The notes under the pieces are model-generated. The model searched no databases. It worked only from the letters and a program-made list of their open reading frames with translations, and was not told where the DNA came from. A stretch of 64,000 nt of DNA from Blepharisma japonicum (Eukaryota > Ciliophora > Heterotrichea > Heterotrichida > Blepharismidae): NCBI GenBank assembly GCA_949751835.1, contig CATKHK010000127.1, positions 1 through 64,000 on the forward strand, read 5' to 3'. The translations under genes and the position numbers were made by a program. Below, piece by piece: positions 55,907 through 64,000 of the stretch. How positions within the stretch are numbered: the first letter of the stretch is position 1; every line of letters begins with the position of its first letter.

Positions 55907-56377
55907 TTATTTATGTATTGTATTATTTTTAATTTTAGGTCTTTTCAAATAAATCACTTTGACGATAAGCTCGATGTAATATTTTAGACAAATTATTCCT
56001 TCACCTTCCATAAAACCTTGAAAGATGCGTGCAGATATTGCTTTTTGAATACAAGACTCAAAGTAAGATTTAAATTCTTCATCTTGAAATAAATGAAGCC
56101 TTTGTAAAGATTCCAATTCTTCCCGATAATAGTCTGACATAGGATATATTTTAATTGATCAGAAAACTTGAACAAATAGCTCTTCAGAAATAAATTGAAG
56201 ATCTTTACTAGAAAATTCTAAAAGTTCAAGATTCTCGTATAGATTAATCAAGCTCATTACATTTTTATGGTGTTTCAATTGCTCATCGTCATCTTTCTTT
56301 GTTAAAATATAGCTAGAGCTCTTTACCAAAGCATTATTCTGTAAGAAAGGGTAGTTAAAATCCTTAGATATTTCCAT
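55907..56377 (-). CDS. Small helical protein, unknown
   Basis: A 156-residue protein, ATG at 56375-56377, one TGA (Trp) and TAA stop. It is mostly helical and mildly acidic in the middle (EQLKHHKNVMSLINLYENL). It ends in a basic tail (YLKRPKIKNNTIHK), just after one weakly hydrophobic stretch (CLKYYIELIVKVIYL). No domain recognised. It starts with MEI like its same-strand neighbour at 56453-57097, but I see no alignment between the two. Confidence 0.6.
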
Positions 56378-56452
56378 TCACCTTTTATAAGAAATTTAGT
56401 CGATTTTATAAAATAGAAATTTAATTTCAATTTTAATTATATAATGTGTTAA

Positions 56453-57097
56453 TTATAAATTGTGGCACCAATCTAGTAGAATTTTGGAATTGCGTGAGAA
56501 TACCCTCATAAGAACAGCTCCTAAGGCAATTAAAATTGTGATTATCGCATCTAATCTTTGCTTTTCTGATATGTTATAATAAAGCAAAGCAAAAGCTATG
56601 CAAGAGAAATAAGGAGCTAAAAATTCGAGGCAGTCCATAGCTTTGACACTAATTCAAGCGAGATATAAGCATAAAAGCTTTACAGGCCATATAAATAATC
56701 TTCAGCATTTGTTGCATGCATCATTCTCATCAACCCCCGCACTGAAAATTCTTTCGTAATGGTTTATTTCTAGCAATACAGATTTGAATATATTATCAAG
56801 TTTTTCTATCTGAATCACTCTCTTTATTCTCTGTCTATCACCTAATTGACAATTTTTAATTATCGATTGCATAAGTTCTGAACAAAGATGTTTTTCACAT
56901 GGACTTTTGATTTCATAGAATAAAACATACAATTCCATTTTGATTATGGGATCCAGATTGTCGAGCTGTTTGGAGGCATCCGCACTCATAGCTGATCTTT
57001 CAAATTCGTTGAGGAATTTTATGGAGCAGTTTTGTTGATAGACATAGTCTCTAGGATTTGCAAAGTATTTTACAGAAAAGCTTGCAGGAATTTCCAT
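56453..57097 (-). CDS. Small membrane protein, unknown
   Basis: A 214-residue protein with ATG at 57095-57097, one TGA (Trp) after NKC and TAA stop. The soluble N-terminal part (~130 residues) contains conserved-looking Cys positions (SPCEKHLCSELM, DACNKC). Three hydrophobic helices follow (LFIWPVKLLCLYLAWI, FLAPYFSCIAFALLYY, AIITILIALGAVLMRV). No family recognised. Confidence 0.65.
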
Positions 57098-57664
57098 TAA
57101 TTTTTATAAAGGGGACTTTCTAATAATTTAATTTACATTTTTTGCTAAACTCTAATATTTCTTTAACGACTAATAATTTTTCTCTCATCAAACACATTTT
57201 TATTTGAAGCAGCTATTAAGTATTATCAAGCAAAAAAAAATAATGTTTCAAATAGACTTAAATAATTAAATTAAAGAATATCAGGGTAAAGAAAAATAAC
57301 AATTAGTAATTAATTTAAATTAATTCAATTTTGAATTTATTCATAGTCTTTGATTTCTCTTAACCCTTTATCTTAAAAGATAGGGAAAAAGCATGCATTT
57401 TTCTTCACTTTTTCATAAAATTTGAGAGATAAAGAATTAAGTTAAGAAATTTACTTTTAATAAAACTTCATTTAAATAAATTTCAATTTATAAGCTTTCC
57501 TAAAATCTAAATTTAATTGCCTTAATCATTTTATTATCTATAATCTTCAAAATTTCTATATTTCATGCGAGTATATTATTAGAGAAAACTCTCTAAATAA
57601 CTACATAAAATAATTAATTCTGATTTTAAGAATTTATTTGCTAATAAATTTTTATTCTAAAAAT
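57098..57664. other. Intergenic DNA, divergent promoters
   Basis: AT-rich 567 bp between the divergent starts of the small membrane protein and the ankyrin protein. No element recognised. Confidence 0.45.
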
Positions 57665-59707
57665 ATGCATTCAATTAATTACTCTATTAAATTATTTGAA
57701 AATCATATGGCAGCTCCTGATACAATCACAATTTCTTATACAAAACCTAAATCTTCCTCAAAAGACTTATTCGCAGTAATTTCAAAAGGAAAAATCTCAA
57801 CTCTTTATCAATCTGTTCAGCAAATGGCGCCTAATGAACTTTCATATCAGCTTTCACGTCAAGATAATGAAGGAAAAACATTACTTCACTATGCTTGCTA
57901 TGTTGATCTTGAACTTATTTCTTTATATTTAATCTCTCTTGGCTCAAACCTATATGCATTTGACAGAAACGGCCAAAGCTGCTTTCACGCATTAGCTTAC
58001 AAAGGGAATTACAAGACTTTAAATACAATTTTAAACTATGAATTGCATAGATTAAGAAAATCGCTTTACGATAATATGAACATGATGAAGCTTGGCTTTG
58101 GCATGACAAATATAAATCTTACAAATACAGCAGCTTGAATTCTTACTTCTAGCATTGATGCAGACATCAAAATTAAAGAAAAAAAACTTGAATACTCTGA
58201 AGAACTCGTAAGAAAACTCCGAGACTATTTTTCAAAAGTCGTCCAATTATATCGTTCAACTCTCGGACAAGTCGACTCAAAGCGGAGAAACCCTTTACAT
58301 TATGCTGCCTTATCAAAATTCACCTGGTGCTTTAAAGCTGCTGAAAGTCTTTTAACCCCTCATAAAGTAGACAATTTCAATGAATTTTTAGAGCATTTTG
58401 AGAATTTAGAAAGGCTTCATAAATCTACCAAAAAAATTGACCCGAAAAAATACGTTGATGTTTTAGATGAAATAAAAAGCATTATAGGGGAAGAAGAATA
58501 TAGGACTTATTATAAAGAATTTAAGGCAGCTTTAAAAGCAGTTATTAGTGGAGCAATAAATACAAAAGATCGTAATGGGCACTCTCCTTTGCATATTGCA
58601 GCGTTTTCAGGGTGTTATCAAATAGTGAAACAATTAGTTGACCTAAAAGCTGATAAGAAGTGTGAAGATTCTAAATCTTTAACACCTTTGCAGTTAGCAA
58701 GCACTAAGCTGGTAATGAAATATCTGTCATTACCAGAAGATATGGCAGCTGCTGGGGATGCTAAAGGTTTTGAGCATTTAATAAATTCAGGCTACGATGT
58801 CAACAAATCAAAAAATGAATTTTTATTAGGAAGCATGCACCAAGCCATTATAGAAGGTGGAATATTACCAACAGTCATAACAAATCAAGGCGATTCTGAT
58901 TTAGTTGAATGGAATTTATATACACCCCTTCACTATGCTGCTATGTTAGGAAAACTTGAAGACGCATTACAACTTATTAAGCAAGGCGCTGATGTTAACG
59001 CATTATCTCAATATGAGCTTACTCCTTTGCATTTAGCAGCAAAAAATAATAAAGCAAATATGATAAAACCTCTTATTGAAAATGGGGCGATTAAAGATGC
59101 AAGAGATCATAAAGACACAACACCTTTTATGCTAGCTGCTAAATATGGAGCCTTGAATAGCTTAAAAGCACTGTTAGAAAATGGTGCAAATCCTTATGAA
59201 GTTGATGATAGAAAATGAACAGCTTTACATTATGCAAGTTTTCATAATAAACCAAAGATTGTAGAAGAGCTTATTAGATGGGACAGTGATTATAACAAGT
59301 TATATTTAATGAAAAATTCCCAAGGAAAAACACCTGTAGCGCTCACATCACACCCAAAAACAAAAGGAGCATTTGACACTTTATGAATGGCTGCTATAAA
59401 AGGAGACTTAGATTTAGCAAGAAGACTAGTAAGAAAAGGCCATGATATTAATGGAAGAACATTATTTGAAAGAATCACACCACTTATGAACGTAACAAGC
59501 ATTTAGGCTGCAAAAAATTCACAAGTCCTAATGGTGAAATTTTTATTAGATAATGGGGCTAAAGTAGACGTTGTAGATAGGTATAGGCATACTGTATTAG
59601 ATTATGCAAGAGAAGTCGGAAATCAACAAATAATTGCTATGATTGAAGCAAAATCAGAAAGACGTGAGCCAGCTAAAAGATTAAATATTCTAAATTCTTC
59701 TTTTTAA
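57665..59707 (+). CDS. Large ankyrin-repeat protein
   Basis: A 675-residue protein in two exons (57665-59491 and 59507-59707). The start was taken at ATG 57665 (MHSINYSIK); a second in-frame ATG at 57707 is also possible. At least ten ankyrin repeats are seen, in two groups: GKTLLHYACYVDLELISLYL and NGQSCFHALAYKGNY near the N-terminus, then after a helical spacer, HSPLHIAAFSGCYQIV, YTPLHYAAMLGKLEDAL, LTPLHLAAKNNKANMI and TALHYASFHNKPKIV. The spacer at ~150-310 is charged (KIDPKKYVDVLDEIKSI) with no known fold. It is a protein-protein interaction scaffold with no catalytic domain visible. Confidence 0.88.
59492..59506 (+). other. 15-nt intron in the ankyrin gene
   Basis: GTAACAAGCATTTAG. Its terminal TAG would stop translation inside an ankyrin repeat; removal joins TPLMN to AAKNSQVLMVKFLLDNGA, a normal repeat. 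Confidence 0.93.
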
Positions 59708-59763
59708 AATTTTCTTATTTACAAAATATTATACAAATATGATTAATAAACAAAATATATCAT

Positions 59764-60432
59764 TTACATTTGAGAAATATCATAAGATGCGTTATAGTTT
59801 ATGCTGGAAGAAGCTTCAGATCGTATCCTTTCAACTAAATTAATAGACTTTTCGCTTATATTGCTAGAAAAACTTCGATGATGCCTACTTGGAGTTTCTA
59901 AAGTAGAAAAATGCATAAGACTTGGTGTTCTTAAATGTGATCTCATTTCAATAAAATCGCTCGTTTTATAAAGAGATTGGTCATTTTTTTTGTCGGCGAG
60001 CTCAGCTAAGCTCATTTCTATATGGATAGGTTCAAGATTTGTCGGAGACCTTGATTTTTTTCTTTCTATAAATGTGATCTCATTATTAATAGGCATTGTT
60101 TTATAATTCTGTTCTCTTCTAGAATTTTTTCTTTGATATCTTTCTTTAATAATTTCTTTTTCAATTCAATTCAATTTCCCTCCTAATTCAAAGCTAAAAC
60201 CTGACTCTTTAAAGTCGTTTTCGTTAGCTTCATCTAATAAAAATCCTTTAAAATATCTTTCAATTGGAGAAACACCTCCAGAAGAATGATCAAATTCTGT
60301 TATTTCTTCTTTAATCGTGGATTCAATACTTTGCTGTTGGCATTCTTTGCCTGGGCTTATTTCGCTCTTTTTTTCATCATTTGCTTTTTTATCACAATTA
60401 CAAAGAATTGTTTTTGTGAATGACGATCCCAT
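59764..60432 (-). CDS. Disordered protein with possible N-myristoylation, unknown
   Basis: A 222-residue protein, start at MGSSFTKTILCNC (60430-60432). Gly2 with Ser at positions 3 and 4 and the nearby cysteines fits an N-myristoylated, palmitoylated membrane-attachment signal. One TGA (Trp) links the acidic N-terminal half (EEITEFDHSSGG) to a basic second half (RYQRKNSRREQNYK). Ser/Thr-rich segments (RTPSLMHFSTLETPSRHHRS) suggest phosphorylation. No folded domain recognised. Confidence 0.7.
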
Positions 60433-60472
60433 CTTAAAATTAATAGAGAGATTTCAAATTGTAAGGCTTAAT

Positions 60473-60838
60473 CTAAGGATAAAAATTAGGGAGCTTATAG
60501 GCAGGATCCTTATCGTAATTTTTCCTAGGCGCGAATGGCTGTCTTGAATTGAAGGCATAATCTTGAGATCTAATATCAGATTTAACTAGAGTTACCATAA
60601 GATCAGTTCCTTTAAAAGATCTGGTTTGGATCAGCTCAGCAGCTTTAGTGTTATCATCTTCATGTCTATATGTTATATAAGCAAATCCTCGTATAGATTT
60701 ATCATCTCTTACTGGGACTTCTAATGTGGAAATCTCTCCAAAGTTTTTAGCAAATTCTTCGATTTCTTGTACTGTAGCTGTTTTTGGGATATTTCTTACA
60801 AAGAGACGAGAAAATGATCTTTGTATGGAGAGAAACAT
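60473..60838 (-). CDS. RRM RNA-binding protein
   Basis: A 121-residue protein made almost entirely of one RNA recognition motif. RNP2 is LFVRNIP (residues 12-18) and RNP1 is RGFAYITY (~49-56), each with the aromatic residues that stack on RNA bases. The N-terminus (MFLSIQRSFSRLF) is short, basic and hydrophobic, so a mitochondrial targeting role is possible. The C-terminal tail is polar (RQPFAPRKNYDKDP). It binds single-stranded RNA; the target is unknown. Confidence 0.85.
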   Translation of the reverse strand: MFLSIQRSFSRLFVRNIPKTATVQEIEEFAKNFGEISTLEVPVRDDKSIRGFAYITYRHEDDNTKAAELIQTRSFKGTDLMVTLVKSDIRSQDYAFNSRQPFAPRKNYDKDPAYKLPNFYP

Positions 60839-61131
60839 ATTTATTATTGATTTTCTTTAAAATAATGCTTAATTTCTTAGAAGAACTATATGCTATTATA
60901 TAGAGTGTAAGAAAATTAGACTAATTTGATTAAAAATCAATAATCTGGCAAAATACAAATTTAGTTAAAATAAATTTAAAGAATTATAAAATATTTATTT
61001 AGATAATTTTTGATAAACTCAAATTAGAGAATATTATTGCTAAATTTATTAAAATTTCTCGCTTCATTATCCTCCAATTTTTTTAAGCATATAGTCCAAC
61101 ATGCAAATTTCGTTTTATAGCAGCCTATATA

Positions 61132-63069
61132 ATGAATAAATATTCCGATCTTTATCAAAGGCCTTTTACTTCATCAATACAAAAAACTCTTTATGGATCT
61201 TCAAAGTCATTTTCTACCAACAGACCAATAACCACAGGATTCCAAAGTGCAGTTGAAGCGTTATCAAATGAAAAAATGTTCTTGCCCTTCACAAGTACTT
61301 GAGAAACTTTTAACTCCCCATTATCAACCTATGTAGATACTCAACAAAGTGCCAAATCAATTGATGACTCTCAGTACCAAATTTCTGTAAATTTTCCTGA
61401 ACGGCCAAATACTTCTTCACTAAGTGGGTTAACATTACTAGAAAACGAAAGAGTTATAAACAGCTCAAGAACACTACTTACCAATAGAGAAAGGGTCTCA
61501 TTTCCTAATATTTTCAGCAACACTCAACAATTTCCTGCAGAAAAAGACTTCAATAGAATTTTAAATAAAATCGAAATGATCGTGTCTAATAAATACCTCG
61601 GACACCGAGGAGCGACTATTAAAGAAGGCGAACCAATAGAAATCATGTCCGAGCAGTCTTCATTTAGCTACTTAAAAGTATATACCAAAGGCAAAAGATG
61701 TCCTATGAGAGTCCATTTTAAAAAAAGCAAAGGAAAATTGCTTACTTATATATCAAGACACAACCCTGAGCCAAGCGAAAGCTTGCACGACGAAGTCTTT
61801 AAAACTGATTCTTTCGAAGTAGCAGACCCTGGCTTGAAATTCAAAAACGACTATGTTCATTTTGGCATCCAAGCTTTAGAGGACTCTACATTTGTTATAT
61901 CAGTATATTTTGGGAGACTAAAAATTGATTTAAATAAAAAAAGAAAAACTGAAAGGCAAGAAACTTCAATTGAGCTGGAAAATTTGAGGAAAAATGAAAT
62001 GCTGCAATATGAGCTTTTTAAGAAAGTTGATGATACAATAGCAAAAAGAAAATCTGAGCAGCTTAAAAATTCAAATAATAAAGACTTTTTGAAGATGAAT
62101 ATGAATATTTTGCCAATAAATTCGCCTAAAAAGATGAAAGAAAGGGTTATTTCTCTGAAAAATCTTGAGCTGAGAAGAAAATCAGCTAAAATAAAACATA
62201 ATTTATGGCTTAAAGAAAAACAACAAAGGGCGATTAATGTGGTAAATAAAAAACTGCTCAGGGCTGAAGAAGAAAAACAAGAAAGACTAAGAAAAGAGCG
62301 GCTAGTTTTGCTACAAAACGAGCAGAAAGAATGGTTTATTGTGATAAATATAGCTTTAGCTTTTGTTTCGATTCGAGAAAAATGGCAAGCAAGAAGAAGA
62401 GAAAAACTTGAAACTTTTAAAAACAGTATTGCAGCAAGAAAATTCCAACTTTTCTTCAAAACTCGAAACCAAAATAAAACTATTTCCGAGTTTGTTTTAT
62501 TACGAGCTAAGGATTGTCTTAATTTTTATTTTCGCCACGCAAAACCAATTGAGCGCCGCAGCTACAGGCGCCAGATATCTAAATGTATACACGAAAGCGC
62601 AAGAAACCACACTTTGCCTCATCATTTTTCTGCATTTACAGTCAGCATATTTAATGTTCAAAAAGTATGACGGGAGTATAATGAAAAAAATAAGAAAAGA
62701 TGGGAAGAGTTAATGTCATTATGAAATCAAGAACTAGAGAAAAAAATTCTAGAATTAAACAAAGCAAAACCTACTAAAGGGAAAAAGAAAAAAGATGAGT
62801 CGGCTAAATATGTTAAAATTCCTGCAATTGCTAGAAACCATGTGCTAACAGAGTATTTTCGTGATCGTAAAAGAAGCTTCAGAGTAGAAATCAGGAAATT
62901 TATAGAAAAGAAAAAAATGCAAAAAGTGCTAAAACAATTCTCGAGATTTTCCCAACAAAGTGATATTGATACAAAAATAGAAGAATTAGTCTTCAAATAT
63001 CTACCAAGCGAAGAAGATATGCTACAGCTGATTGATAAAGCTATACATATTACGAATATTACTTTTTAA
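61132..63069 (+). CDS. Large charged coiled-coil protein, possible cytoskeletal
   Basis: A 645-residue protein, start ATG 61132, three TGA tryptophans (TSTWETF, VWREYN, LWNQEL) and TAA stop. The N-terminal ~150 residues are Ser/Thr-rich and disordered. Residues ~165-275 look folded and beta-rich (PIEIMSEQSSFSYLKVYTKGK, PMRVHFKKSKGK, YVHFGIQALEDSTFVISVYF). The rest is Lys/Arg/Glu-rich helix with coiled-coil stretches (LLRAEEEKQERLRKERLVLL) and IQ-like basic patches (IALAFVSIREKWQARRREK). A beta domain before long helices is common in ciliary and cortical proteins of ciliates, but I cannot name it. It is convergent with the 63102 gene (32 bp). Confidence 0.75.
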
Positions 63070-63101
63070 TTACTGAATTAATAGAAATTTACTTCGAGTT
63101 A

Positions 63102-63890
63102 TTAGTTAATCTGACACCTGAATTTTTTTCTGCTTGAGAAAACGTCTCTCGGAAATCTTTGCTTCTTTTTCTGTTCTGTCCAGCTTTCTCCTAGCCTAAA
63201 CGTAATTAAATCTACCTTTTTATTTCCGCCCTCATCAATGCTGTTTCCATCAAAATATGAATTTTCATTATAGCTTTTAGCTATAACAGGATATTTATTA
63301 TGAACCCTGTCCATATTTTCAACGTCAGAGTTTCTTGAGAAATTATCAATATTGAATTTCTGTATCAAGTCTTCGTGACTCTGCAATTTCTTTTTTAGCT
63401 CTTGCTGCTCTTCTATAAGCTTATTGAAAAGCTTGTTGAGGTGAGCATAATCTTTATTTTTGGCTTCATAGTCAGCACTGCTTGAATATTTTCTTTTTTT
63501 TTCTTTTCTTGATTCAAACATTTTTTGGTGACTTGAATTACGATTATTTAAATCCGGAGTTCGTGAGTGCAAAACTCTGAAGTCTTGTGGAAATTTTTTC
63601 CTTGATTGGCCAGAGTCAAAACTTTGTTGGCAAAGGTCTTTATTCGGGAATTCACCAGTTTTTTCAAGAAATGAAGGATCAGTTGACAAAGAAAAGAAGG
63701 GCTCTTGGCCTTGCATAGATTGAGCTGTTTTTATTGATCGTTTGGAGCTGAAGGTAGAAGGCAATTCGCTTTTTACTTGATTTTTCAATAAAATAGAAGC
63801 AGGCTTGGATCTTGACACAACCTGAGATTTTAGATCTGAAGAGGGTTGAGAATTCGCACGGGAGTGACGAGGTTTGTAAGTGAATAGCAT
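63102..63890 (-). CDS. Disordered protein with short coiled coil, unknown
   Basis: A 262-residue basic, Ser-rich protein with ATG at 63888-63890 and TAA stop. It is disordered for most of its length (RANSQPSSDLKSQVVSRSKP). One helical coiled segment (~140-175) reads AHLNKLFNKLIEEQQELKKK. Many Ser/Arg sites suggest phosphorylation. No TGA codon and no intron. No family recognised. Confidence 0.68.
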   Translation of the reverse strand: MLFTYKPRHSRANSQPSSDLKSQVVSRSKPASILLKNQVKSELPSTFSSKRSIKTAQSMQGQEPFFSLSTDPSFLEKTGEFPNKDLCQQSFDSGQSRKKFPQDFRVLHSRTPDLNNRNSSHQKMFESRKEKKRKYSSSADYEAKNKDYAHLNKLFNKLIEEQQELKKKLQSHEDLIQKFNIDNFSRNSDVENMDRVHNKYPVIAKSYNENSYFDGNSIDEGGNKKVDLITFRLGESWTEQKKKQRFPRDVFSSRKKFRCQIN

Positions 63891-64000
63891 AATTAATAAT
63901 GGAGTTAAATGAATGTAGGATGTAAACGATTAGAAATTTATATTTAAACAGTAGGTCGGCGTTGTTAAGTTAAGTGATAATGAATATTCTGGAATTTATA
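63891..64000. other. Window end, upstream of the last gene
   Basis: About 110 bp of AT-rich DNA, likely part of the upstream region of the minus-strand gene ending the window. Nothing else seen. Confidence 0.4.

Noticed and set aside
61857-62459. 200-codon minus-strand open frame
   Set aside because: Antisense of the charged coiled-coil gene at 61132-63069, with Ser/Phe/Leu-rich composition and no domain.
1-64000. Mycoplasma or mitochondrial origin (both read UGA as Trp)
   Set aside because: Nuclear eukaryotic genes (RPA1, PIG-U, RPAP1, HDAC, CDPK) and spliceosomal-type introns rule this out.
1-64000. tRNA, rRNA or CRISPR arrays
   Set aside because: No cloverleaf-like T-loop (GGTTCGAATCC-type) outside coding sequence, no rRNA motif and no regularly spaced short repeats were seen.

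Overview
The window looks like macronuclear-type DNA from a heterotrich ciliate, most like Blepharisma. Three features, all read from the sequence, point there. In-frame TGA falls at conserved tryptophan positions in most genes, for example the RING-H2 Trp at 29.1 kb, the FWRGN-type motif of three mitochondrial carriers and several places in RPAP1, so UGA is read as Trp. TAA and TAG act as the stops. The few introns found are only 15-16 nt long (PIG-U, CDPK, an ankyrin gene and a coiled-coil gene). The DNA is AT-rich, genes are dense, and convergent genes end only 28-62 bp apart.

Layout. 0-7.8 kb: two tandem copies of a receptor with an ANF/periplasmic-binding ectodomain and a multi-pass membrane region (one cut by the left edge), then 3 kb of degenerate DNA. 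7.8-14.5 kb: two YbjN-like proteins, a possible FAIM-like protein, an ankyrin-fused class II histone deacetylase and a Fe/Mn superoxide dismutase with a signal peptide. 14.5-22 kb: two large tandem paralogs ending in a possible zinc-peptidase domain, plus an inverted, decayed third copy. 22-25.3 kb: a Cache/HAMP membrane sensor and a MULE-type transposase-like gene with an intact-looking DDE set. 25.3-31.3 kb: a replication-flavoured group (RPA1, a stand-alone copy of the RPA1 N-terminal region, a RING-H2 protein, a DONSON homologue). 32.2-37 kb: a 2.4-kb direct duplication of a divergent gene pair of unknown function. 37.2-48.1 kb: a TMEM181/Wntless-like protein, RPAP1, coiled-coil and LRR proteins, a possible nucleolar protein and a calcium-dependent protein kinase. 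49-57 kb: a C2H2 zinc-finger protein, three ADP/ATP-carrier-type proteins, a truncated PIG-U copy, full PIG-U and two unknown small proteins. 57.6-63.9 kb: a large ankyrin protein, a possible myristoylated protein, an RRM protein and two coiled-coil or disordered proteins.

Much of the interest lies in local gene duplication and decay. At least five gene sets are duplicated side by side: the receptors, the zincin-like genes, the RPA1 N-terminus, the divergent pair, and the carrier/PIG-U block. Each shows a different degree of divergence. Products were assigned from motifs read by eye, without database searches. Exon joins rest on frame and on conserved protein motifs.
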